Positions 8,818 through 19,058 of a stretch of 50,799 bases of DNA are shown piece by piece. This stretch comes from Candidatus Tabaqchalia intestinavium. GTDB lineage: Bacteria > Bacillota > Clostridia > Oscillospirales > CAJFTT01. The stretch covers positions 105,766 through 156,564 of the forward strand of contig CAJFTT010000044.1 in NCBI GenBank assembly GCA_904420005.1, read 5' to 3'. The translations under genes and the position numbers were made by a program. The first letter of the stretch is position 1. Each line of letters opens with the position of its first letter. The notes under the pieces were generated by a model that had not been told where the DNA came from, searched no databases, and worked only from the letters and a program-made list of their open reading frames with translations.

Positions 8818-10104
8818 TCAGACCTTGTCCAGCGCCTGGCGCACGTCCGCCAGGATGTCCTCGATATTCTCCAGCCCGACCGAGAAGCGGATCATGCCCG
8901 CGTTGATGCCCGCGGCGGCGAGCTGCTCGTCGGTGAGCTGCCGGTGCGTCGCGGAGGCGGGATGCAGCACGCAGGTGCGGATGTCCGCGACGTGCACGAC
9001 GTTGGAGGCCAGCGTCAGGCTGTCCATAAAGCGCACGGCCGCCTCGCGCCCGCCTTTGATGACGAAGGAGAGCACGCCGCTCGTGCCCTGGGGCAGGTAT
9101 TTCTGCGCCAGCGCGTGATAAGGGCTGCTCTCCAGCCCGGGATAGTTGACCGACTCGACCTTCTCCTCGCCCTCGAGCATGCGGGCGACGACGGCCGCGT
9201 TCTCGCAATACTGCTTCATGCGCACCGGCAGCGTCTCCAGGCCGAGATTGAGCAGGAAAGCCGAATGCGCCGACGGGTAGCAGCCCAGGTCGCGCATCAG
9301 CTGCATGCGCGCCTTGATGATGAAGGCCAGGGGACCGAAGTCGCGCGTATACACGACGCCGTGATAGCTCTCATCCGGCTGGGTGAAATCGGGGAAGCGG
9401 CCGCTCGCCGCCCAGTCGAATTTGCCGCTGTCGACGATGACGCCGCCGACCTGCAGCGCGTGGCCGTCCATGTATTTGGTCGTGGAATGGACCACGATAT
9501 CCGCGCCGAACTCGATGGGGCGGCAGAGGATGGGCGTGGCGAAGGTATTGTCCACGATGAGCGGCAGGCCGTTGCGGTGCGCGACGCGCGCGAATTTCTC
9601 GATGTCGAACACCGTCAGCGCCGGGTTGGCCAGCGTCTCGCCGAACACCGCCTTGGTGTTGGGCTGGATGGCGGCCTCGATCTCCTCCTCGGTCGCGTCG
9701 GCGTCCACCCAGATGCAATGGATGCCGAATTTCTCCAGCGTCACGGAGAACAGGTTGACCGTCCCGCCGTAGATCGTCGGCACGGCGAGGAAGCTGTCGC
9801 CCGCGCGGCAGAGGTTGAGGATGGTCAGCAGGTTGGCCGCCTGGCCGCTGCTGGTCAGCATCGCGCCCGCGCCGCCCTCGAGCGCGGCGATCTTCTTCTC
9901 CACCGCGTCGCAGGTCGGGTTGGCGAAGCGGGAATACATATATTCCGTCGGCATATCAAACAGCGCGGCGATATGCTCCGTCGAATCAAAGCAATAGGTC
10001 GTGCTCTGCACGATGGGGACGACGCGCGGCTCGCCGTTCTTCGGCGTGTAGCCCGCGTGCAGGCACTTGGTCTCGATTTTCGCGTCCTTTTTGAGTTCCT
10101 TCAT
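8818..10104 (-). CDS. metY: O-acetylhomoserine aminocarboxypropyltransferase (sulfhydrylase)
   Basis: A 428-residue PLP enzyme of the Cys/Met metabolism family. The PLP-binding lysine is Lys210 in VVHSTTKYMDGH; SSGQAAN (85-91) and IVDNTFATP (183-191) are the other cofactor-region motifs. Length and the 75-100-residue C-terminal part fit MetY rather than the shorter MetB/MetC. It makes homocysteine from O-acetylhomoserine and sulfide in the cytosol. The ATG at 10104 has a GGAG-type site upstream. A promoter with TTGACA lies about 60 nt upstream, so the gene is probably transcribed alone. No SAM riboswitch motif was seen in the leader. Confidence 0.93.
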   Translation of the reverse strand: MKELKKDAKIETKCLHAGYTPKNGEPRVVPIVQSTTYCFDSTEHIAALFDMPTEYMYSRFANPTCDAVEKKIAALEGGAGAMLTSSGQAANLLTILNLCRAGDSFLAVPTIYGGTVNLFSVTLEKFGIHCIWVDADATEEEIEAAIQPNTKAVFGETLANPALTVFDIEKFARVAHRNGLPLIVDNTFATPILCRPIEFGADIVVHSTTKYMDGHALQVGGVIVDSGKFDWAASGRFPDFTQPDESYHGVVYTRDFGPLAFIIKARMQLMRDLGCYPSAHSAFLLNLGLETLPVRMKQYCENAAVVARMLEGEEKVESVNYPGLESSPYHALAQKYLPQGTSGVLSFVIKGGREAAVRFMDSLTLASNVVHVADIRTCVLHPASATHRQLTDEQLAAAGINAGMIRFSVGLENIEDILADVRQALDKV

Positions 10105-10161
10105 GGGCGGTCTCTCCTTTTTCCCTGATTGCGCGGCCCGGCCGCGCGGGGGTGTGGTTAC

Positions 10162-10191
10162 ACTTTACTATATTGCGCGCACGTCTGTCAA
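10162..10191 (-). promoter_or_regulatory. Promoter of metY
   Basis: On the minus strand TTGACA (10191-10186) is followed after 18 nt by TAAAGT (10167-10162). It leaves a leader of about 50 nt before the metY ATG. The -10 is imperfect, so the exact start point is uncertain. Confidence 0.55.
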
Positions 10192-10315
10192 CGCCTATTC
10201 CCTGAATTTTTCCGCCGCCGCGGCGCGAAAGTCCGCCTGCGCCGCCGCGGCTGGCAGGCTTTTTCCAGCCCGCGCTGCGAATGTGAAAATTTTTTTATTT
10301 TTGTGCGGAGAATGC

Positions 10316-10344
10316 TTTACTAATGTGTGAAAGTGTACTAAAAT
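10316..10344 (+). promoter_or_regulatory. Promoter of the MinD-like gene
   Basis: TTTACT (10316-10321) and TAAAAT (10339-10344) are separated by 17 nt in a locally AT-rich stretch. The promoter lies about 30 nt upstream of the GTG start of the MinD-like ATPase. Confidence 0.6.
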
Positions 10345-10375
10345 AAAATGGAATGGAATTTCGGAGGTGAAGCAG

Positions 10376-11110
10376 GTGGGCGAAACGGTGCTGTTCGCGT
10401 CGGGCAAAGGCGGCGTGGGGAAATCCACGGCCTGCGCCGCGACGGCGCGCGCGCTGGCCGCGCAGGGCAGGCGCGTGCTCGTGGTGGACGGCGACGCCGG
10501 CCTGCGCAGCCTCGACCTGCTGCTCGGGCTGGAGGATCAGGTCGTCTACGACTGGCTGGACGTGCTGCACGGCGCGGTATCCACCAATTCCGTCCTGCTG
10601 CGCTGCGAGGACGAAGGCGAGCTGTATTTCCTGCCCGCGCCCATCACGGACAATGACGCGGATCCCGCGCTGTTTGGCAAGCTCATCGGCCTGCTGGCGG
10701 AGAAATTCGATTTCGTCCTGCTCGACGCGCCGGCCGGCGTGGGGGAGATGGTGCGCCTGCTCAGCGCCCCCGCGACCAATGCCGTCGTCGTCGCGACGCC
10801 GGACGCGGCCAGCGTGCGCAGCGCCTACCTCACGGGGGAGCGGCTGCTCTCCAGCGGGATCGCCGCGCCGCGCCTGCTGATCAATAAGGTGCGCCCCGAG
10901 CGCATCCGCCGCGGCGAGCAGGCCAATCTCGACGAGCTGATCGACCGCACCGAGCTGCGCCTGATCGGCGTGGTGCCGCTGTGCGACGCCATCGCCGACT
11001 CCGCCGTGCAGGGACGGCTGTCTTTCCCGCCCGACTGCGCCGCCGCCGAGGCGTTCCGGCGCATCGCCCGGCGCATGCAGGGGGAGTCCGTGCCGCTCAC
11101 GCCCATGTGA
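10376..11110 (+). CDS. MinD/ParA-family ATPase
   Basis: A 244-residue P-loop ATPase with the deviant Walker A GKGGVGKST near residues 10-18 and LVVDGDAGLRSLDLLLGLE around residues 34-52, which closely follows the MinD signature. The C-terminus (AFRRIARRMQGE) could be a short amphipathic membrane-targeting helix, as in MinD, but this is not certain. MinC and MinE/DivIVA genes are not adjacent. The GTG at 10376 is preferred because GGAGGTGA ends 5 nt upstream; a GTG at 10367 overlaps that site. Likely role is cell-division site placement or a related positioning function. MinD itself versus a paralogue cannot be decided here. Confidence 0.75.
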   Translation: MGETVLFASGKGGVGKSTACAATARALAAQGRRVLVVDGDAGLRSLDLLLGLEDQVVYDWLDVLHGAVSTNSVLLRCEDEGELYFLPAPITDNDADPALFGKLIGLLAEKFDFVLLDAPAGVGEMVRLLSAPATNAVVVATPDAASVRSAYLTGERLLSSGIAAPRLLINKVRPERIRRGEQANLDELIDRTELRLIGVVPLCDAIADSAVQGRLSFPPDCAAAEAFRRIARRMQGESVPLTPM

Positions 11111-11163
11111 GGGCGCTTTCCCGCCGCGGCGCGCGCCGGCCGCCAGGGAAGCAGCGCCCGCCA

Positions 11164-11254
11164 GGGGCCTTCCCGCCCGGCGCGGGGCTTCTCTTGGTCA
11201 AAGAATCCGCGAGCTGGAAGCGGCGGGGCCTTCCCGCCCGGCGAAGGGCTGCCC
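11164..11254 (+). repeat. CRISPR-like repeat pair (61 bp)
   Basis: Two copies of a repeat start at 11164 and 11225, exactly 61 bp apart. They share GGGGCCTTCCCGCCCGGCG (19 nt) and then GGGCT. A weaker TTTCCCGCC copy at 11117 is offset by only 52 bp. The rest of the 379-nt gap between the MinD-like gene and the MgsA-family gene holds a promoter at 11363-11391. Confidence 0.5.
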
Positions 11255-11362
11255 CCCCAGCGCAGGCATACGCTCCCATCCGGGAACGCGCGGCCGCCGC
11301 GAACCGCGCCCGGGGCGGACAAGCCCGCGGCACACGGTCCGCGGCAGGAGAGGGATAAAACG

Positions 11363-11391
11363 TTTTCTCCACCGTTACGGTGTAATATAAA
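11363..11391 (+). promoter_or_regulatory. Promoter with a palindromic operator candidate
   Basis: TATAAA (11386-11391) has a weak -35 TTTTCT (11363-11368) 17 nt upstream. The spacer contains a perfect palindrome CACCGTTACGGTG (11370-11382), a plausible repressor site. Transcription would start about 90 nt before the MgsA-family gene. Confidence 0.45.
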
Positions 11392-11489
11392 ATCCAAATT
11401 TTCGTCATCCCGGCGGCGGGACGCCGCCTTCGTCCTGTTTCTGACGGGGAGGGAGGTCCCCGAGACCCAAGTGAAAGGAGAAAAAGAAC

Positions 11490-11897
11490 ATGAACATCGC
11501 ACTCATCGCCCACGACGCCAAGAAAGAGCTTATGACGCAATTCTGCATTGCTTACTGCGGGATCCTCAGCCGGCACAACCTGTGCGCGACCGAGACGACG
11601 GGCAAGATCGTCGCCGACGCGACCGGGCTGGAGATCACCCGTTTCCTCAGCGGCAGCCACGGCGGCGCCGAGCAGATCGCCTCGCGCATCCAGTGCAACG
11701 AGATCGACGTGCTGCTGTTTTTCCGCGACCCGCTCAATCCCAAGCCGCATGAACCCAACGACATGACTATCCTGCGCCTGTGCGACGTGCATCAGGTGCC
11801 TTACGCGACCAACGCCGCGACGGCGGAGGTCATCATCATGGCGCTCGACCGGGGCGATCTCGACTGGCGCAATTACGCGCGCGGCGGCAACGCCTGA
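11490..11897 (+). CDS. Methylglyoxal synthase family protein with altered active site
   Basis: A 135-residue MGS-fold protein with overall similarity to MgsA along its whole length (ALIAHDAKKELM, ETTGKI, LSGSHGG, DVLLFFRDPLNPKPHEP, YATNAATAE). MgsA converts dihydroxyacetone phosphate to methylglyoxal. In E. coli MgsA, Asp71, Asp91 and Asp101 are the catalytic-site aspartates. Here the Asp71 position (GGD in the family) is Ala60 in GGAEQ and the Asp101 position is Asn90; only the Asp91 equivalent (Asp80) remains. So activity is doubtful or changed. GAAAGGAG lies 12 nt before the ATG. A palindromic site lies in the upstream promoter. Confidence 0.8.
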   Translation: MNIALIAHDAKKELMTQFCIAYCGILSRHNLCATETTGKIVADATGLEITRFLSGSHGGAEQIASRIQCNEIDVLLFFRDPLNPKPHEPNDMTILRLCDVHQVPYATNAATAEVIIMALDRGDLDWRNYARGGNA

Positions 11898-12015
11898 GCC
11901 GCGTGCGGCGGCGCTGCGCCGCGCTTCGTTTTCCCCGCCCGCGGACGCGGGCTTTTGCGCGCCCGGCGGCCCCTGCGGCGCGCCAATCCCTTTTTGCAGG
12001 AAGGAAGAGAGTAAG

Positions 12016-13287
12016 ATGGCATTATTGACGAGCCTGCCGCGCGGCACGGCCGATCTGCTGCCGGCGGAGAGCTGGAAATGGCAGCGCGTGGAGCAGACGC
12101 TGCGCCGCCTGTCGGCGCTGGCGGGCGTGGAGGAGATCCGCACGCCGACGTTTGAGCATACCGAGCTGTTCCATCGTTCGGTCGGGGACACGACCGACGT
12201 GGTGCAGAAGGAAATGTACACGTTCGAGGACAAGGGCGGCCGCAGCGTCACGCTGCGGCCGGAGGGCACGGCGGGCGCGGTGCGCGCTTTCGTGCAAAAC
12301 GGGCTGGCCGGCGCCGCCGCTTCGCCCGTGCGGCTGTATTATTTCACCAGCTGCTTCCGTTACGAGAAGCCGCAGGCCGGCCGCCTGCGCGAGTTTCATC
12401 AGTATGGCGTGGAGATGTTCGGCAGCGCGGACGCCGCGGCGGACGCCGAGCTGATCGCCTTCGCGCAGGGGATCTTCGACGCGCTCGACCTGGCGGCCCA
12501 GGTGCGTCTGGAGATCAATTCCATCGGCTGCGCGCATTGCCGCGCCGACTATCACCGCGCGCTGCGGGAGTATTTCTCCGCGCGGCGGGACGAGCTGTGC
12601 GAGACCTGCCAGGATCGGCTGGAGCGCAACCCGATGCGGATCCTCGACTGCAAGTCGCCGGTCTGCGCGGCCATCGCCGCCGGCGCGCCCAAGATCCTCG
12701 ACTTCCTGTGCGAGGACTGCCAGGCGCATTTCGACGCGCTGCGCGCGCGGCTGGACGCGCTGGGGGTGGCCTATACCGTCAATCCTTCCATCGTGCGCGG
12801 GCTGGATTACTACAACCGCACGGTGTTCGAATTCGTCACCGACCGCATCGGCGCGCAGGCGACGGTGCTCGGCGGCGGGCGTTATGACACGCTGGTCGAG
12901 ACGCTCGGCGGCCCCAGCGTGCCGGCGCTGGGCTTCGCGATGGGGCTGGAGCGGCTGCAGCTGCTGCTGGAGAACGTCGGCTTCTGGCAGGCCGCCGCGC
13001 CGCCCGAGGGCTGCCGGATCTATCTCGCCTCGCTCTCGCCCGCGGCGTCGGACGCCGCGATGAAGCTGGCGCACGAGCTGCGCCGGGCGGGGATCGCCGC
13101 GCAGAGCGACCTGTGCGGCCGCAGCCTGCGCGCGCAGATGAAATATGCCGGCAAGCTGGGCGCGCCCTACTGCGTGGTGCTGGGGGACGACGAGCTGGCC
13201 AGCGGCGTCTGCCGCCTGAAGGATATGCGCACGGGCGAGGAGAAGGAAACGGCCCTCGCGGCGCTGGCGGAGGCGGTGCGCGGCTGA
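12016..13287 (+). CDS. hisS: Histidyl-tRNA synthetase
   Basis: A 423-residue class II aminoacyl-tRNA synthetase of normal HisRS length. Motif 2 region (YYFTSCFRYEKPQAGRLREF), the HisRS-specific GLDYYNRTVFEF segment and motif 3 (GGGRYDTL ... GFAMGLERL) are all present; the C-terminal anticodon-binding domain follows from about residue 325. It charges tRNA-His in the cytosol. The ATG at 12016 has GGAAGAG upstream. No T-box leader was seen in the 118-nt gap from the MgsA-family gene, which instead holds one isolated repeat-like hairpin (TTTTCCCCGCCCGCGG from 11931). aspS is 2.6 kb downstream with prmA between, instead of the more common direct hisS-aspS order. Confidence 0.97.
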   Translation: MALLTSLPRGTADLLPAESWKWQRVEQTLRRLSALAGVEEIRTPTFEHTELFHRSVGDTTDVVQKEMYTFEDKGGRSVTLRPEGTAGAVRAFVQNGLAGAAASPVRLYYFTSCFRYEKPQAGRLREFHQYGVEMFGSADAAADAELIAFAQGIFDALDLAAQVRLEINSIGCAHCRADYHRALREYFSARRDELCETCQDRLERNPMRILDCKSPVCAAIAAGAPKILDFLCEDCQAHFDALRARLDALGVAYTVNPSIVRGLDYYNRTVFEFVTDRIGAQATVLGGGRYDTLVETLGGPSVPALGFAMGLERLQLLLENVGFWQAAAPPEGCRIYLASLSPAASDAAMKLAHELRRAGIAAQSDLCGRSLRAQMKYAGKLGAPYCVVLGDDELASGVCRLKDMRTGEEKETALAALAEAVRG

Positions 13288-13487
13288 GCGGGCCCGCCGC
13301 CCGCCGGAGGAGCGCCCGGGCAGCCGGCCGTGAAGAGGGCGGCGCCGTGTCGCCTGGCGCGGCGCTTCGCCTTGCCCAGACAGCCGGCAAAAACCGATAC
13401 CTCGCATCGCCGCGGCGTCTTTCGCCGGCGCGCGGCCCCGCCAGGCATCCTCGCGGCGGCAGCGCACGGCCCATCGGACGCTGTGCC

Positions 13488-13690
13488 CTTCTATGCAGCA
13501 GCGGGGAAGGGCGCCGGACCGCGCGGGCGACCCATATGCCGCGCCCCGGCCCCGCGCGAACGGGGGCACACAAGCCCGATCGGATCACCGCCAGCGGGCA
13601 AGCCCGGCCGCGCGCAAACGGGGGAGTCCCAGCGGCTTTGTCAACCGGGGCGGCAGCGGCGCGCAGCCTCTGCCCAACCGGGGGAAAACA
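13488..13690 (-). repeat. CRISPR-like ~59-bp array C
   Basis: Four repeats start at about 13488, 13547, 13605 and 13663. Their G-tracts begin at 13502, 13561, 13619 and 13679 (spacings 59, 58, 60). The last, read on the minus strand, gives GTGTTTTCCCCCGGTTGGG, very like a type I-E CRISPR repeat; the second and third share CGCGC(G/A)AACGGGGG. The rest of the 876-nt hisS-prmA gap is GC-rich with no gene, ending in an AT-rich stretch (about 14030-14130) that may hold the prmA promoter. Confidence 0.6.
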
Positions 13691-14163
13691 CCGGACAGCA
13701 TTGCACACAGCGGCCCGGGCCGCCGGCGCAAAGTGGGCGACGCGCGCTTTTCCGCTGCGCCCCGCCAGGGGCAGGGCGCTTCCATACCGCCGGGAGCGCG
13801 GCCTGCGCCTGCAGCCTGTCCGTCTGGCAGCCAGCCCCGACTCGCGAGGCGGCGCGCGAGTCGGGCGGGCGGCGCAGGGCGGGGCATTGTCCGCGTGACG
13901 CGGACGGGCCGGCTGGTAGATCGGCTCGGATTATGTCAACCGTTCGACGGATTGCCGCAAAATTCCTTCCCGTTTGACCGGCGGAGATGTTTTCCGCCGC
14001 CCTGTGGAAAAGCGCGTCCGAAAGCCATTTTTCATGTTGAAAACCCTGTGGAAACTGTTGAGAGCAGTTTCCTTTCTTCTCCGGAACGTAAATTTTATGT
14101 AAACCGGCTCCCTATTTTCTGGCAAAAAATTTGTCTGGTACAGCCAGACAGAAGGAGGCGCGT

Positions 14164-15087
14164 ATGGCGCAGTGGTATGAATTGCAGCTGTCGGTTCCCG
14201 CCGCGCAGGTGGAGGCGGCCGAGGCCGTCGCCTCGATGGCGGCCAGGGGCGGCATCTATACCGAGGACTATTCCGACCTGGAGGCGGGGGTGCGCGCCAT
14301 CGCGCGCGTCGACCTGATCGACGAGGCGCTGCTCGCCGCCCCGCGCGAGCGCGCGGTCATCCATCTGTACGTCTCCCCGGAGGACGATCCGGAGCAGACG
14401 GTGCTCTTCCTCGAGGAACGCCTCGCGGCGGCGGGCATCGCACATACGCTCACGCGCGGGACGGTCGAAGAGGAAGACTGGGCCAACAACTGGAAGCAAT
14501 ATTACAAGCCCTTCCCCATCGGGCGGCGGCTGTATATCCGGCCGCAGTGGGAGGCGGCGGACGAGCGGGCCGCCGGGCGGCGCGTGGTGACGCTCGACCC
14601 CGGCATGGCGTTCGGCACCGGCACGCACGAGACGACGCGTCTGTGCCTGACGCTGCTCGAGCCGCTGGTGACCGACGCGACCGAGCTGCTCGACGTCGGC
14701 TGCGGCAGCGGCATTCTCGCCATCGCGGCGGCGGTGCTGGGCGCGCGGCGGGCCGACGCGGTGGATATCGACCCGCTGGCCGTCAAGATCGCGCGGGAAA
14801 ACGCCGCGCTCTCCGGCGTCGAGGGGAAGATCCGCTTCTCCTGCGGCGACCTCGCGGAGCACGCCGCGGGGCCCTATACGCTGCTGACGGCCAACATCGT
14901 GGCCGACGTGATCCTCCGGCTGCTGCCCGACGTGCCGCGCCTGCTCGCGCCGGGCGGGGATTTCCTCGCTTCGGGCGTCATCGACAGCCGCGAGGCCGAC
15001 GTCGCGGACGGCATTCGCCGCGCGGGCCTGACGCTGGTCGAGACGCTGCGCGACGGCGGCTGGGTCGCGTTCCGCGCGCGGCGCTGA
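14164..15087 (+). CDS. prmA: Ribosomal protein L11 methyltransferase
   Basis: A 307-residue class I SAM methyltransferase. The N-terminal about 120 residues form the substrate-recognition domain with the conserved WANNWKQYYKPF (106-117). GTGTHET (151-157) is diagnostic for PrmA, and the SAM motif I is DVGCGSG (177-183). It trimethylates ribosomal protein L11. The ATG at 14164 is chosen because AAGGAGG ends 6 nt upstream; the longer frame from 14131 is not supported. It lies between hisS and aspS on the same strand but is separated from both by more than 800 nt of repeat-bearing sequence. Confidence 0.95.
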   Translation: MAQWYELQLSVPAAQVEAAEAVASMAARGGIYTEDYSDLEAGVRAIARVDLIDEALLAAPRERAVIHLYVSPEDDPEQTVLFLEERLAAAGIAHTLTRGTVEEEDWANNWKQYYKPFPIGRRLYIRPQWEAADERAAGRRVVTLDPGMAFGTGTHETTRLCLTLLEPLVTDATELLDVGCGSGILAIAAAVLGARRADAVDIDPLAVKIARENAALSGVEGKIRFSCGDLAEHAAGPYTLLTANIVADVILRLLPDVPRLLAPGGDFLASGVIDSREADVADGIRRAGLTLVETLRDGGWVAFRARR

Positions 15088-15391
15088 ACGCGGCCGGGGA
15101 CGCCCGCTGTGCGGCGGCCTCGTGCCAACGGCCGGCGGACGCCCGCCCGCGAAGGGGCAGGGGAGACCGCCGCTGTTCCATGCACCCTCCTCTGCCGATC
15201 AACGCCCACCCACGGGATCGGGGGAGTCCGTGCAGTTTTCCTTCGCCGGCGGCAGGCAGTCCCGCAGTCGGCGCGGCCTCTTTCTTCGCCTTGGCCGGCC
15301 TCCGGACAGCGCGGCCCCACAGCTGCGGGCAGCGCGTTGCCATTTTTTAAGGGGTGCGCGGCAGGCGGGCGCACACTCCCGCGGTCGGGCA

Positions 15392-15690
15392 GCCTTCTCT
15401 TACGTAAGCGGGATGGCCTAAGGCCGTAGACGGGCAAGCCGCAGAAAAGAAGGCCTTCTCCCGCGCAAGCGGGACGGCCATTGCGTGCTTCCCCCATATC
15501 GCTGTGAATGGGGCTTCTCTCGCAGCGGGACGGCGACCCGGGCGGCGAGAGGGGGCGGACATCGGCGGCATCCCCAGCTCCGGGCGGAAGCGCGGGCGCG
15601 GCAAGCCCCTCTCCTGCGAAGGCGCCCACCTCCGTCCGGCTGATCGTGACGCCACAGCTGCAGCACCCTTCTCCCGCGAAGGGAGCCCTT
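15392..15690 (+). repeat. CRISPR-like ~60-bp array D
   Basis: Repeats begin at 15392, 15453 and 15512 (spacings 61, 59) and again at about 15605 and 15665 (spacing 60), with a possible decayed unit near 15567. Cores are CTTCTCTTACGTAAGCGGG, CTTCTCCCGCGCAAGCGGG and CTTCTCTCGCAGCGGG, then CTCTCCTGCGAAGG and CTTCTCCCGCGAAGGG. Each is a small palindrome, as in type I-E repeats. The 15088-15391 part of the gap holds no gene. Confidence 0.65.
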
Positions 15691-15930
15691 TGTTTCCTTA
15701 GTGTGTAGGCCCACGCGCTATAGTCCTTCCCATCGGGATCCTCCTGCAAGGACCGGATCCCGGGCATGGCGGCGCCACGCCGGCTGCGGCCGGATCGAGC
15801 TTTCCCGCTGCCCCGCTTACCGGCAGGGGCGCGGCCCCGCCGTCCTCCAGCTCTCTCCGCGTTCCCGCCGCCGGCGCGGGCGGGCGCGCGTTTTCACCTT
15901 CCACCGCCGGAGAAAAGGAGCGAATCGATC

Positions 15931-17727
<1,797 letters not shown>

Positions 17728-17858
17728 CGCGCCGGGCACGCCCCTATGAAAGCTGTCCTTATGACAATATTTTTTGTCTATTTTATCTATTTTTTGTCTA
17801 TTATTTAATCAAAATTTTAGATCATTACCCTATATATTTTTTGGAAGTAATTGGATAT

Positions 17859-17890
17859 AATAAAGGTACAATCATGATTGTACCTTTATT
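17859..17890. promoter_or_regulatory. Perfect 32-bp palindrome overlapping a -10 element
   Basis: Left arm 17859-17874 (AATAAAGGTACAATCA) is exactly complementary to the right arm 17875-17890, with no loop. A TATAAT at 17856-17861 overlaps its left end, and the lectin gene starts 30 nt after it. It could be an operator for a dimeric repressor or a hairpin at the 5' end of the transcript. Without a long U-run it is a less convincing terminator for aspS. Confidence 0.7.
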
Positions 17891-17920
17891 TTGTCAGCTT
17901 TAATTGAATAGGGGTGAAAA

Positions 17921-19033
17921 ATGAAGAAAACAAAAAGAAAAATGTTTAGTTTTTTACTATCCTGTTGCATGATGTTTGGTTCGTTTTCATTTTGCCTGCC
18001 CATTGTGCAGGTATCTGCTGCTTCCAATATACCCAATGGATATTATTTTATTAGGAATAAAGGGTCGGGTAAATATCTAGATGTACAAAACAGCAGTTTG
18101 GACTGGTTTACCCACGTAATACATTTTGAGTTTAATGGTGGACAAAATCAGCTTTGGGAAGTCGAGGATGGGGCGTCCGGCTATAAGCGGATTCGCAGCG
18201 CTTTGCATGAACATCTCTATATGGATATTCTCAATGGCTGGACGGATCCCGGGACACAGGTGCAGGTTTTCGGTAACTACGGCCCTGATTTGGCGAGTGA
18301 AAATTTTGAAATTGTTTCAAATGGAGATGGAACCTTCTGCATCAAAACAAAAAATTCTTCCAACGCGGTGGTATCCGCCGCGGCAAATTCGCAAGCCTGG
18401 CTTGCAACATATGATCCGGATAATGACTATCAAAAATGGTATTTTGAAGAAACCAAAACATATACATGGAGTTATAGTGACTATGATTCTGTCGGAACAT
18501 TTGGTGCAAGGGAAGGGCAATTTCATGTAAAGGAACATAATACGGAAAATGGTGAGCTAGAAACCGTAGCAAGCTTTCAGCTGGATGATGAAAACCTAGA
18601 ACAGCTTGCTCTATATGCTGCGGGGGAACACGAAGGGGCTCCAGGAAAACAATGTTATTTTACTTGCGACGTAACACATATCCCGCATAGTGAAATCGGT
18701 GTAGATCAATTATCCGCTACCATACTTGTTTCCAATCTTCCAAATCCGAAATTTGATTTTGAAAGCGACGGCGACTTGATTGATGATGGTTTTTATGAAG
18801 AAAGCGAAGTCGTCGCGCTGGGTACATTAGAGGCTGATACGAGATATTATATGATAACGGTTTGGGATGATTTCCGGGATGGGACGCTGATTGCGCAAGA
18901 ACATCAGTATGGTAGCATTGAGTGTTGCTTTGGCGTGAGTGCAAAATTTCCATTTATTGATGAATATAGTACAATTCATTATGGTACTGCCGTGGCAACG
19001 CATTATTTGGGCGGCGAAAACGGCCGGCCATAA
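17921..19033 (+). CDS. Secreted protein with ricin-type beta-trefoil lectin domain
   Basis: A 370-residue protein. The N-terminus is a signal peptide (basic MKKTKRKM, hydrophobic 9-32, cleavage near VSAAS at about 34). Residues about 38-178 form a ricin B-like beta-trefoil with GYYFIRNKGSGKYLD and the QxW-type motifs NQLWEVE and YQKWYFE. The C-terminal 190 residues have no motif I recognise. The role is probably binding of a carbohydrate outside the cell. The ATG at 17921 has AGGGGTG upstream. Codon use is AT-rich, quite unlike the flanking genes, which points to horizontal acquisition with the next two genes. Confidence 0.75.
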   Translation: MKKTKRKMFSFLLSCCMMFGSFSFCLPIVQVSAASNIPNGYYFIRNKGSGKYLDVQNSSLDWFTHVIHFEFNGGQNQLWEVEDGASGYKRIRSALHEHLYMDILNGWTDPGTQVQVFGNYGPDLASENFEIVSNGDGTFCIKTKNSSNAVVSAAANSQAWLATYDPDNDYQKWYFEETKTYTWSYSDYDSVGTFGAREGQFHVKEHNTENGELETVASFQLDDENLEQLALYAAGEHEGAPGKQCYFTCDVTHIPHSEIGVDQLSATILVSNLPNPKFDFESDGDLIDDGFYEESEVVALGTLEADTRYYMITVWDDFRDGTLIAQEHQYGSIECCFGVSAKFPFIDEYSTIHYGTAVATHYLGGENGRP

Positions 19034-19058
19034 AATTCGAAGCAAAGGAGGTCATTTC

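Noticed and set aside
6775-10128. A 1117-codon open frame antisense to mnmE and metY, and many similar long antisense frames
   Set aside because: High-GC coding DNA leaves the antisense frames free of stops; the translations are Arg/His/Gln-rich with no family motifs, while the other strand encodes MnmE and MetY.
15700-15930. T-box leader of aspS
   Set aside because: Inverted repeats exist, but the conserved T-box sequence (TGGNACCGCG) is missing; the same holds for the hisS leader.
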